The notes under the pieces: model-generated | The model's database searches: none | Seen by the model: only the letters and a program-made list of their open reading frames with translations | What the model was told of the DNA's origin: nothing | Program-made: the position numbers and the translations under genes | Part shown: piece by piece, positions 27,636-35,782 of the stretch | How positions within the stretch are numbered: position 1 is the first letter of the stretch | Layout: every line of letters begins with the position of its first letter | DNA from: CAVVFX01 sp963747535 | Lineage (GTDB): Bacteria; Acidobacteriota; Terriglobia; Bryobacterales; Bryobacteraceae | Assembly (NCBI GenBank): GCA_963747535.1 | Contig: CAVVFX010000024.1 | Coordinates: 1 to 47,842, forward strand | Length of the DNA stretch: 47,842 bases | Direction of reading: 5' to 3'

Positions 27636-27954
27636 CGCCGCCAACCCGCTCCATCCCTCTTTCAGCATCAATTACTTACAGACAATCGCCCGCTTGCCGC
27701 TGATCGGCTCTTCATCTATCCTGGAAACAGAGGGAGGAGGTACGCATGATTGGGTTCGTTTCGCAAAATTCGCTTCACCACCAAACAGCTCCGCGTAACG
27801 CAGCGGGGCCTAGTTCGTTTTTTCAGCAGAGACCGCCTGTGCAAAAACACCGGATTTGTGCACAATACTGCACAACGAAACACCGGACTTCGTTTTTTCA
27901 CGGCAGCCGGAAACATCTCATTCGCAGTATCATAGTTTAAGCTTTTGGCAGTCT
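27636..27954. repeat. Repeat-rich intergenic region before the seven-gene operon
   Basis: This 319-bp stretch has several repeats. TTCGTTTTTTCA occurs at 27814-27825 and 27889-27900, and a diverged copy (TTCGTTTCGCAAAA) begins near 27755. AAACACCGGA occurs at 27845-27854 and 27878-27887, 33 bp apart. Between these copies is a dyad TTGTGCA-N6-TGCACAA (27856-27862, 27869-27875). A very strong ribosome-binding site (GGGAGGAGG, 27732-27740) precedes an ORF of 64 codons. No clear promoter is seen. Confidence 0.6.
27746..27940 (+). CDS. Possible 64-codon leader ORF
   Basis: An ATG at 27746 stands 5 nt after GGGAGGAGG, the strongest ribosome-binding site in this part of the window. The 64-aa frame ends at TAA 27940, 14 nt before the start of the phosphatase-like gene. 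The product is basic and rich in His, Gln and Ser, with no recognised domain. It runs through the repeats of this intergenic region, so the reading frame may be accidental. A second frame open over the same bases weakens the case. Confidence 0.25.
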   Translation: MIGFVSQNSLHHQTAPRNAAGPSSFFQQRPPVQKHRICAQYCTTKHRTSFFHGSRKHLIRSIIV

Positions 27955-29127
27955 ATGCGCCTCGCCGATCTGAAGGCCCGCAGTCCCCGCGAAATTTCAC
28001 AGGCGATTTCCCTGAGCCGGCGGGATTTTCTCCGCACCGTGACCGGGGCTGCCTCGGCCGCCACCTTTTTTGGTCCCGCCGCACTGCGCGGCATGGCTTC
28101 CCCGAAGCACCGCAAAGCTGTTGTCGTCACCTTTGGAGGCGGCGCGCGCGACGATGAAACCTTCATGCCGGATGGCCAGGAGAATATCCCGCATCTCCTG
28201 AATGAGCTCATCCCTCAAGCCACTTTTTTAACCAACGTCGTCAACCAGGGCATCCTCGGACATTACGTGGCGACTGCCAGCATCGTCACCGGCGTCTACG
28301 AAACTTTCAACAACTTCGCCGCGGTCTCCCCCAACAATCCGACCGTCTTCGAGTACTTCCGTAAGGATCTGAAGCGCCCCGCTACGGACGCCTGGGTCGT
28401 CGCGCCCAGCAATGGATTCGCGCGCATCGGCGAAAGCGGACACAAGCTCTACGGTCCCGGACTTGGGGCAGGCGTAATCCTTCCGAAGCGCCTGCTCTCC
28501 GCCGCGCTCTCGTCCGCAACCGACGACGCCCGCTATCAGCACCTGCTCCGTGACAACTACGAGACGCCCCTCTACGCGCCCTCGCTCGCCGGCCGTCAGA
28601 TCGAACTTGACCAGATGGCCGAAGTTCTCAAGCTCTCCGTCGATGACTTCGCCACCCATGCCCGCAATCTCGTCAGCCCCGACGAGCTCTCCGTATACAT
28701 CGCGAAGCAGCTCATGCGCCAGCTTTCCCCCAGCCTTCTCTGGGTAACCCTGCACGACATCGACATCGCCCACTCCGGCACGTTCTCCCTTTACCTCGAC
28801 GGCATCAAACGCTCCGATCGCCTGTGCGCCGAACTCTGGCAGGCCATCCAGAAGGATCCGGAGTACGTGAACCAAACGACCATGTTCATCCTGCCGGATT
28901 TCGGCCGCGACTCCGATATCGATTCCGGCGGCAACGGCTTCCAGCATCATCGCACCGGCGACGCTACTTCACGCACCACGTGGATGATCGTCCTCGGGCC
29001 GGACGTCAAACAGAACGTGGTCGTCGATCGCCGCGTGGAGTCGACCGACCTCATACCCACACTCGGCAAGTACTTTGGCTTCGATCCGCGTCTCTCTACC
29101 GGTAAACCCATCGCGGAGGTGGCCTGA
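27955..29127 (+). CDS. Tat-exported alkaline-phosphatase-superfamily-like protein
   Basis: A protein of about 390 aa with a Tat signal (LSRRDFLRTVTGAASAATFFG). The body resembles the DUF1501/sulfatase-like side of the alkaline phosphatase superfamily: VVVTFGGGARDDETF near the start, TNVVNQGILGHYVATASIVTG, MFILPDFGRDSD, and GFQHHRTGD with the closing STDLIPTLGKYFGF. Asp/His residues in FGRDSD and HHRTGD are plausible metal ligands; I see no formylglycine Cys. Enzyme activity is therefore uncertain. ATG 27955 is used as the start nearest the Tat signal; longer in-frame sequence upstream is repeat-derived. It is the first of seven tightly packed genes; the next starts 4 nt after its stop. Confidence 0.87.
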   Translation: MRLADLKARSPREISQAISLSRRDFLRTVTGAASAATFFGPAALRGMASPKHRKAVVVTFGGGARDDETFMPDGQENIPHLLNELIPQATFLTNVVNQGILGHYVATASIVTGVYETFNNFAAVSPNNPTVFEYFRKDLKRPATDAWVVAPSNGFARIGESGHKLYGPGLGAGVILPKRLLSAALSSATDDARYQHLLRDNYETPLYAPSLAGRQIELDQMAEVLKLSVDDFATHARNLVSPDELSVYIAKQLMRQLSPSLLWVTLHDIDIAHSGTFSLYLDGIKRSDRLCAELWQAIQKDPEYVNQTTMFILPDFGRDSDIDSGGNGFQHHRTGDATSRTTWMIVLGPDVKQNVVVDRRVESTDLIPTLGKYFGFDPRLSTGKPIAEVA

Positions 29128-29130
29128 GCC

Positions 29131-30336
29131 ATGCTCCCGGATCAATTAACCCCGGTCAGTTTCACCGCATATCCTCCGGAAGCGAAGCAACTCGCCATCA
29201 AGCAGATCGCGCTTCTGCAGCGCCTGCCGCTCGCCTTCCTCCCGTTGCTGCTGCGCGAACTGATCGTCTACGACTGGAAATTCCCGTCCGAAAGAGCCGA
29301 CCTCGACCGGCAGTTCACATATCTCGGGAACCTGAGAGCCGGCCAATTCCAGTCAACCATGTCCGCATTCACGCAACTCAAGCTCTCGCGCGAACTGGAA
29401 AAGACCGATTGGGTGAACTCTCCAACCATCTTTTCGGAGCAGCTCTCCGCGCAGCTTTGGGCCACGCATCAGATCGACACCTTCCGCGTCGCCGCGGTCG
29501 ATTACGTTCAGAAAGTCTCGGCGTCGGCTCCCGATCCGGTGCTGCCGACCCACAGGCTTGGCATCGCGGTCATCGGGCTGGGAGTCGCAAACAACGACTA
29601 CCGGCTCTTTCGAAAGCTTCGCCCGCAGGGCGTCTACTTCACGCAGGTCAAACACACGGGCGGCGTGCAGGTTCTGCTTGATGCCGCTGCGGCGCGCGCC
29701 AAAGCCCATCCCGTCCCATACGGCCATTGGTATATCGATGGCGGCGCCAGCCTCGCCGTCCCTGAAAGCCTCACGCAAATTTCGTACAAGTCACTCTCCG
29801 GCCCACGCGCTGCGCTGCAGAACCGCATGCAGAAAGCTTACGAGGCGTCCGTCTTCGATCCCGAGGCGTTCCGCACCATGCTGGCACAAATCAAGCCCGC
29901 GGAAGCCGGTCTCGATTCCGGGGGAGACGACGTCCTCAACCGCTTCCAGCTCAGTCTACTGACGGAAGGGTCGGGAACCCAGGTCTTCTCGACGACATTC
30001 GTACAGTGGGCCGCGCGAGAAGCTCTCCGCCGCGCCCAACCGCTCACGCTTTTCGCGCGCTTCGCTCCGCGCCAGCGCGACAAACAGATGAACGAGCTCC
30101 TCGCCGAACAGCAACGCAAGCCGGAACTCGACCCCCGCGGGTCCTTGATCGATGCCGATATGGGTGCTTACTACACCTGGCTGAATCAACAGCGTCTCCC
30201 CGGGGAGGAGAAATCGGCATTTCTCGCGTGGTTTGAGGATCACGAGGAAGCGGTGGCCATCGCGCCCGCGCTCGAACGGGGCAAACGTTCCGATGCCCCC
30301 ATCGACCTGGCCGACCTGATCGCGCGGATCGCATGA
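29131..30336 (+). CDS. Conserved-looking protein of unknown function
   Basis: A 401-aa protein that I do not recognise. It has no signal peptide or membrane helix and should be cytoplasmic. The first 130 residues look all-helical (IKQIALLQRLPLAFLPLLLRELIVYDW). The middle is alpha/beta with LGIAVIGLGVANNDYRLFRKL and a PYGHWYIDGG segment. The last 60 residues are acidic and helical (LAWFEDHEEAVAIAPALE). GGAGG lies ten bases before the ATG. The stop overlaps the next gene as ATGA. It is the only large non-exported product in an operon of exported proteins, which suggests it controls, folds or energises them. Confidence 0.85.
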   Translation: MLPDQLTPVSFTAYPPEAKQLAIKQIALLQRLPLAFLPLLLRELIVYDWKFPSERADLDRQFTYLGNLRAGQFQSTMSAFTQLKLSRELEKTDWVNSPTIFSEQLSAQLWATHQIDTFRVAAVDYVQKVSASAPDPVLPTHRLGIAVIGLGVANNDYRLFRKLRPQGVYFTQVKHTGGVQVLLDAAAARAKAHPVPYGHWYIDGGASLAVPESLTQISYKSLSGPRAALQNRMQKAYEASVFDPEAFRTMLAQIKPAEAGLDSGGDDVLNRFQLSLLTEGSGTQVFSTTFVQWAAREALRRAQPLTLFARFAPRQRDKQMNELLAEQQRKPELDPRGSLIDADMGAYYTWLNQQRLPGEEKSAFLAWFEDHEEAVAIAPALERGKRSDAPIDLADLIARIA

Positions 30337-31385
30337 CGTCAATACCGCTGCAGCCAGCGTCAGCCCGTCTGCGAAGCAGACGCCCGTTCCTTCCTCTCCT
30401 CCTATTCCTCCTCGCAGCGACCCCGTTCGACGATGCCTTTCGAGCCGGCCTGCTAGCTCTCCAGCGCGGCGACCTCGCGTCGGCGCGAACCAATCTGGAA
30501 ACGGCAAGTAAACTGGCGCCGCGCGATGGCCGCGTCTGGGTCGCGTTATCCCAGACCTACTGGAGACTGCACGAGCCTCCCGAGGCCGAAGCTGCCGCAG
30601 GCAAAGCGGCGGCATTAGCGCCGGAAGATCCCGCTGTACTCCAGAGCCTTGCAATTTACTATGCGGAGACCAATCAAGCCTTGAAGGCCGCGCAGGCGCA
30701 GGCGAAATACTCCGCGAAGGTTCCGGAAAACAGCGATGCCCGTCAACGCGCCGCCCAACTTTATTTCGAAGCAGCTCAGCCGCTGCTCAACCAACAGAAG
30801 TTCATCGAAGCCGTCGTCATTCTCAAGGAGGGCGTTGCGCGACTCCCGAACAACGCTCAACTCGAATTGGCTCTGGGGGTGACCTATTACGGACTGCGCC
30901 GCTTCGACGATGCCGCGGATGCCTTTCTGCGCACTATCGAAATTGCGCCGGAGACGGAACAGCCTTACACCTTTCTCGGCAGGATTCTGGATCAGATTCC
31001 GAGCCGGTTGCCGCAGGTGACCAAGCGGTTCGCCGAATACCAATCGGCGCATCCCGACAGCGCCGCCGGATATCTCCTTCACGCCAAAGCTCTGGATGCG
31101 CAATCGCTGGAGCCGGAGATAGCGCTGCGCTTGCTTGAGAAATCGCTCGCGATGAATGCCGGCGACGCAGCGGCGCACTTTGAAATGGGGACGGTGCTGG
31201 ACCGGTTGCAGCGCTATGCGGACGCGGCTGCGGAATTCACGCGGGCGGCGGAACTCGCTCCCTCCGATCCGGCCGTGCACTACCGCCTGGCGCGCGATTA
31301 TGATCGCATCGGAAAGCCCGCAGCCGCCCAGGCCGAGCGTGCCCGACACGCACAACTGGTGAAGGCGCAGGAAGTGAATCGATGA
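30333..31385 (+). CDS. Exported TPR protein
   Basis: A 350-aa protein with a basic, hydrophobic N-terminus (RSRRPFLPLLLFLLAATPF) acting as signal or anchor, then about eight TPR units. Clear ones are GDLASARTNLETASKLAP, GRVWVALSQTYWRLHEPPEAEAA split over two helices, and YADAAAEFTRAAELAPSDP at the end. It probably mediates protein contacts in the periplasm. Both ends overlap neighbours by four bases (ATGA), which indicates coupled translation with the 401-aa protein and the UnbV-TPR fusion. Confidence 0.9.
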   Translation: MTSIPLQPASARLRSRRPFLPLLLFLLAATPFDDAFRAGLLALQRGDLASARTNLETASKLAPRDGRVWVALSQTYWRLHEPPEAEAAAGKAAALAPEDPAVLQSLAIYYAETNQALKAAQAQAKYSAKVPENSDARQRAAQLYFEAAQPLLNQQKFIEAVVILKEGVARLPNNAQLELALGVTYYGLRRFDDAADAFLRTIEIAPETEQPYTFLGRILDQIPSRLPQVTKRFAEYQSAHPDSAAGYLLHAKALDAQSLEPEIALRLLEKSLAMNAGDAAAHFEMGTVLDRLQRYADAAAEFTRAAELAPSDPAVHYRLARDYDRIGKPAAAQAERARHAQLVKAQEVNR

Positions 31386-34300
31386 CGCGGCGTGAGTTTA
31401 TTGCGGCCGTGAGTGCCGCCGGACTGATCCCTTCGAATGCCCCTGCGTCCACGCCGTTTCCCGTTCACTACGCGAAGCCCAATCCATACGACGCGGTGCT
31501 CCGGTATGTCGCGGCGGGCAGCGACGAGTTCAAAGGCGAAAAGGACGCAATGGAGCTCGAAGCCCGTCTGGAGCGCATCTTTGCGGGCCGGGAATCTGCT
31601 CCTCCGGGCCTCAGCGCATGGATCGCGCGCCGCGGTGAGATTCGCGCAGCACGGTTCTATGCTCTTCCCGAGTCTCAGGTGCGCTTTGAAATAAAGACCG
31701 AATCGGAGTATCACACCGGGGTCTGGCAACTGCCGGATTTCAAGCTCGTCACCGGGCACTCCGTGACCTCGCCAAAACCGTATTTTCGCGATGTGACGGA
31801 GCATGTGTTCGGAGCTGTAGCTTCATTTCGCGAACAGCTCATTCCGGGAAACCCCTACTGGCGGGCGCGTCTCGATTCAGCGTGCGGCATCGACGTTTAC
31901 GGAAATCAGGGAATCGCCGTCGCCGATATCGACAACGACGGCGTAGATGAGATTTATGTTTGCCAGCCGGGGGGCCTGCCGAATCGCCTTTACAAGATTC
32001 GCGTCGATGGAACTGCCGAAGATGTCACCGAGCGTTCGGGCCTGGGCGTGCTCGACGAAACGACCTGTGCGCTGTTCGCCGACTTCAGCAATTCAGGTCG
32101 TCAAGACGCGGTGGTTCTACGCTCCTCGGGGCCGCTGTTATTCCTGAATCGCGGCGATGGCACGTTCGTCGAGCAACGCGATGCGTTCGAATTTAAAACT
32201 ACGCCGCAGGGTTCGTTCACGGGCATGGCCGCCGCCGACTTCGACCGCGATGGCCGCCTGGATCTCTATCTCTGCTGCTACATCTACTTCCAAAGCGAGG
32301 ACCAGTATCAATATCCCGCACCCTATCAGGATGCGCGCAACGGCCCGCCGAATTTTCTGTTCCGGAACATGGGCACGCGCCAAGCTCTGCGATTCGAGGA
32401 CGTGACTGCCGAAACCGGCATGAACCACAACAACGACCGGTTCAGCTTCGCGCCCGCCTGGTGCGATTTCGACGGCGATGGCTGGCCCGATCTCTACGTC
32501 GCCAACGATTTCGGACGCGGCAATCTCTATCGGAATCGTAACGGCCATTTCCACGACGAGGCTGCGAAGGCGGGTCTGGACGGTGCGGGTCCGGGCATGA
32601 GCGCCGCATGGTTCGATTACGATGGCGACGGCCTCGCGGATCTCTACGTCTCCGATATGTGGACCGCACCGGGGCAGCGTGTCATCCGCGACCCGGCGTT
32701 CAAGCCCGCGGCACGCGACGCCCAGGCCTTCCGGCGTCACACCAAGGGCAATTGCCTCTATCGCAACCAGGGCGACGGCACATTCGAAGAGACGAGTGCC
32801 CGGGAGGGAGTCGAGATGGGTCGCTGGGCGTGGAGTTCCGGCGGCTTCGATTGGGACCTGGATGGGGTGCCCGAGATTCTGATCGGCGCGGGGATGGTGA
32901 CCAATCCGTCCCGTAAGGATCTGAACAGCTTTTTCTGGCGGCAGGTGGTGGCAAGAACTCCGGAGCAGCAACGCGCCGCGCCCGATTACGAGAACGGATG
33001 GAACGCGCTCAATCAACTCATCCGCGAGGACTATAGCTGGAATGGGCACGAGCCCAACGTCTTCTATGTGAAGCAGGGCAGCTATCGCGATGCCTCCGGC
33101 CTGAGCGGCCTCGATTTCGCGGATGACACCCGCACCTTCGCGGTCACCGACTTCGACGGTGATGGCATTCCGGATCTGGTCCTGAAGAACCGGCTGGGTC
33201 CGCAGGTCCGCGCCATGCAGAATGATTGTTCGGAGGCGCGTCCAGCCATCGCGATCTCGTTGCGCGGCACCAAATCGAATCGGGATGCCGTCGGCGCGCG
33301 GGTCGAGGTGAATGGCCACGTGCAGTACCTGAGCGCGGGCAGCGGATTCCTGTCGCAGCATTCCAAGCGGCTGCATTTCGGGCTTGCCGGACAGCTGGTA
33401 GCGCACGTCAAGATCACCTGGCCATCGGGTACGCAGCAGGACTTGAGCGGCCTCGAACCTGGCTACGTCTATACCATCGTGGAAGGTTCAAGCGAGCCCG
33501 CCCGCACGCCGTTTCGTACGCGGAGGTTATGGCCTGCATCCGTGCTGCACGGCAAGAACGATCCTGAGTTTGGCAATACCTGGCTGCTCGAGCCGGTGCC
33601 CACACCCGATCGCCGGACGGGCAACGGCGAATCGAGGTTCGTCGTGCTTTTCGGCGCCGAGCCTCCGAAGATGCCCCTCGGTTTGCCCGCCACGCTGATC
33701 GATCTGAGGACCGAGAAGGCCGACGTGGCGGCCGCGTATTCGTTATTCCGGCGATACCTTTTCGAATACCGCAGAGATCTTTCGCTGCCGCTGGTTTTGC
33801 TGGTGGATGGCGAAAGCCGCGCTCGTAAGGTTTATGCGGACATTCCCTCGGCTGCCGGGATGCGCAGCGACCTCGCGCGCATCAGCGAGAGTGGCGCGAT
33901 CGCGCTTCCCTTCCCTGGCAAGTATTATCTGAATCCACGGCGCAATTATTTCAAGCTGGGCGCGGCCTTCTATTGGGCGGGCTACCCCGAGCGTGCGCTG
34001 CCGTATCTTGCCGAGACGTTGCGCACGCGTCCCAACAACTGGAAGGCGTGGCAGGCGATGGCACGCATTCAACTGGAGCTGGACCGGAACCAGGACGCGC
34101 TGGCATCCTTCCAGCAAGTGCTCAATATCAAGAACGACTACCTACCAGCATTCGTTGGGGCGGGCGAGGCTTACGCGAAGATGGACGATCGGGCGAACGC
34201 GCAGCGCAGTTTCCAGCGCGCGTTGGACCTCGATCCGAAGTGCGCCGACGCCATGAATCAGCTTGGATTGCTGGCGGCCGGCTCGAACGATCTCAAGGGA

Positions 34301-34591
34301 GCGCGGCGCTGGTTCCAGCAGGCGCTTGAAGCGCAGCAGGACCATCCTGGCGCGATCAACAATCTCGGAGTGCTCTACGCGAAGATGGGCCAGCCCAACG
34401 ATTCCATCGCCGCTTTTCGGTACGGTATCAAGACCAATCCGAATGACGACGAACTATATCTGAATCTGGCCCGAATATACGTTACGATGGGCGAACGGGA
34501 GAAGGCTCGCGCAGTGCTCAACGAATTGCTGGAACAAAAACCGGGAAACGCGATTGCGACCAGGGCGCTCGGCGAATTGGAGGCAAGATGA
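31382..34591 (+). CDS. FG-GAP/ASPIC-UnbV/TPR fusion protein, Tat-exported
   Basis: A 1069-aa exported protein. The N-terminus TRREFIAAVSAAGLIP fits a Tat signal. Residues about 160-615 form an integrin-like FG-GAP propeller with calcium-binding loops such as DIDNDGVDEIY, DFDRDGRLDLYL, DFDGDGWPDLYV and DYDGDGLADLYV. Residues about 620-700 are the ASPIC/UnbV domain (SLRGTKSNRDAVGARVEV...KRLHFGLAG). About 750-835 resembles a thioredoxin/redoxin fold without cysteines (RRDLSLPLVLLVDGESRARKVY). About 855-1066 are six TPRs. Surface or periplasmic adhesion or scaffolding is likely. AGGA precedes the ATG; the start overlaps the previous stop, and the stop overlaps the 68-aa gene. Confidence 0.92.
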   Translation: MTRREFIAAVSAAGLIPSNAPASTPFPVHYAKPNPYDAVLRYVAAGSDEFKGEKDAMELEARLERIFAGRESAPPGLSAWIARRGEIRAARFYALPESQVRFEIKTESEYHTGVWQLPDFKLVTGHSVTSPKPYFRDVTEHVFGAVASFREQLIPGNPYWRARLDSACGIDVYGNQGIAVADIDNDGVDEIYVCQPGGLPNRLYKIRVDGTAEDVTERSGLGVLDETTCALFADFSNSGRQDAVVLRSSGPLLFLNRGDGTFVEQRDAFEFKTTPQGSFTGMAAADFDRDGRLDLYLCCYIYFQSEDQYQYPAPYQDARNGPPNFLFRNMGTRQALRFEDVTAETGMNHNNDRFSFAPAWCDFDGDGWPDLYVANDFGRGNLYRNRNGHFHDEAAKAGLDGAGPGMSAAWFDYDGDGLADLYVSDMWTAPGQRVIRDPAFKPAARDAQAFRRHTKGNCLYRNQGDGTFEETSAREGVEMGRWAWSSGGFDWDLDGVPEILIGAGMVTNPSRKDLNSFFWRQVVARTPEQQRAAPDYENGWNALNQLIREDYSWNGHEPNVFYVKQGSYRDASGLSGLDFADDTRTFAVTDFDGDGIPDLVLKNRLGPQVRAMQNDCSEARPAIAISLRGTKSNRDAVGARVEVNGHVQYLSAGSGFLSQHSKRLHFGLAGQLVAHVKITWPSGTQQDLSGLEPGYVYTIVEGSSEPARTPFRTRRLWPASVLHGKNDPEFGNTWLLEPVPTPDRRTGNGESRFVVLFGAEPPKMPLGLPATLIDLRTEKADVAAAYSLFRRYLFEYRRDLSLPLVLLVDGESRARKVYADIPSAAGMRSDLARISESGAIALPFPGKYYLNPRRNYFKLGAAFYWAGYPERALPYLAETLRTRPNNWKAWQAMARIQLELDRNQDALASFQQVLNIKNDYLPAFVGAGEAYAKMDDRANAQRSFQRALDLDPKCADAMNQLGLLAAGSNDLKGARRWFQQALEAQQDHPGAINNLGVLYAKMGQPNDSIAAFRYGIKTNPNDDELYLNLARIYVTMGEREKARAVLNELLEQKPGNAIATRALGELEAR

Positions 34592-34794
34592 TTCCGCTCA
34601 TGGCGATGCTGATCGAACAAATTGTTTTATCGGGACGGATCGTGGACATAAGTGAACCGCCGTCGGAGAGATTGTCGCCGCCGATGCTGATTTCGCCCGG
34701 AGCGCCGCCGGTGTTGAGCTTCCGCTATTTCGATGCAACTGACCGGGGCCGCTTCGGCAACCTGGGACTGATGACAGACGATGCCGGCCATTAA
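34588..34794 (+). CDS. Small protein, 68 aa, unknown
   Basis: A 68-aa ORF beginning within the ATGA of the preceding gene. GGAGG (34579-34583) stands four bases before its ATG, a stronger site than most in the operon. It overlaps the next start by 14 bases. The sequence has a hydrophobic start (MIPLMAMLIEQIVL), a Pro-rich middle (ISEPPSERLSPPMLISPGAPP) and an acidic tail. No domain is recognised. It may be a real small protein or serve mainly to couple translation to the TPR gene that lacks its own clear ribosome-binding site. Confidence 0.55.
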   Translation: MIPLMAMLIEQIVLSGRIVDISEPPSERLSPPMLISPGAPPVLSFRYFDATDRGRFGNLGLMTDDAGH

Positions 34795-35782
34795 CATTCT
34801 GTTGTGGCTCGCCGCCGCATTGCTCTCCGCGCAGACCAACCCTGTGGTGGACGGCATCGCGGCATTCAATCGCGGAGATTACAAAGCTGCGCGTCTGAAC
34901 CTTGAACAAGCCCCGACCGATCCGCAAGCTCGGCTGTTCCTGGCGTTAACCCGGGCTGCCACCGGCGAGTGCGAAACCGCCGTTCCCGACCTGGCAAATG
35001 GGTTCTTGAACGGTGACAATCGGCGCTTGGCAGGCCTTGCCCTGGCCCAATGCCATATCGTCGCCAAGCGCTTCGCCGAAGCAGGCGCGACGATCGCGCA
35101 ACTCGAAAAAGAATTCCCCACCGATGCCGACGTCCTCTATGTATCCGCGGACTACCACATGAAAGCCTGGAACGACGCCATCTACCGCATGTACCAGAAA
35201 GCGCCGTCATCATACCGCGTCGACCAACTCTCGGCGGAAGTCTTCGAAAGCCAGGGTAAGTACACCGAAGCCATCGCCGAATACCGCAAAGCCATCGAAA
35301 AAAATCCAAAGGCGATCGATCTCCACTATCGCCTCGGACGCGCACTGCTCCAGCAATCGCATGATCCCGCAGTCCTTGACCAGGCTCGCAAGGAATTCGA
35401 AGCGGAACTTTCGTTGAACCCCTCCGATGCCGTCGCCGAGTACCAGATAGCGCAGGTCCTCACCGCAGAGCAGCGGAAACCGGAAGCTGCGCAGCACTTT
35501 GAACGGGCCGCGGAATTGCGTCCCGATTTTCCCGAGGCTCTGATTGCAGTGGCGAAGCTGCGATCGGACGCGAAGCGATATTCCGACGCCATCGCGCTCC
35601 TCGAAAGCGCCGTGAAACTCCAGCCGCGCAACGAGACTGCGCATTACAATCTCATGCTGGCCTACCGCAACGCGGACCGTCCGGTCGATGCGCAGCGTGA
35701 AAAAGCCGAACTCGAGAAACTGCAGAAGCCTCCGGAAGGCGAGTTCACGGATTTCCTGAAGCGGCTAGGCGACAAGAAGTGA
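34781..35782 (+). CDS. Exported TPR protein
   Basis: A 333-aa protein with a short Sec signal (MPAINILLWLAAALLSAQ) and about eight TPRs. Good units are YTEAIAEYRKAIEKNPKAID, RKPEAAQHFERAAELRPDFP and YSDAIALLESAVKLQPRNE. The final 40 residues are charged and helical. No clear ribosome-binding site is present; translation probably depends on ribosomes ending at the overlapping 68-aa frame. Its stop overlaps the next gene's GTG start (GTGA). Confidence 0.9.
   Translation: MPAINILLWLAAALLSAQTNPVVDGIAAFNRGDYKAARLNLEQAPTDPQARLFLALTRAATGECETAVPDLANGFLNGDNRRLAGLALAQCHIVAKRFAEAGATIAQLEKEFPTDADVLYVSADYHMKAWNDAIYRMYQKAPSSYRVDQLSAEVFESQGKYTEAIAEYRKAIEKNPKAIDLHYRLGRALLQQSHDPAVLDQARKEFEAELSLNPSDAVAEYQIAQVLTAEQRKPEAAQHFERAAELRPDFPEALIAVAKLRSDAKRYSDAIALLESAVKLQPRNETAHYNLMLAYRNADRPVDAQREKAELEKLQKPPEGEFTDFLKRLGDKK

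Noticed and set aside
27845..27900. The short repeats as a CRISPR array
   Set aside because: Units are only 10-12 bp, with two copies each and no regular spacers or cas genes.
32138..33406. A 422-codon open frame antisense to the FG-GAP/UnbV/TPR gene
   Set aside because: Its length comes from the repeated DxDxDG codons on the sense strand; no ribosome-binding site or domain is present.
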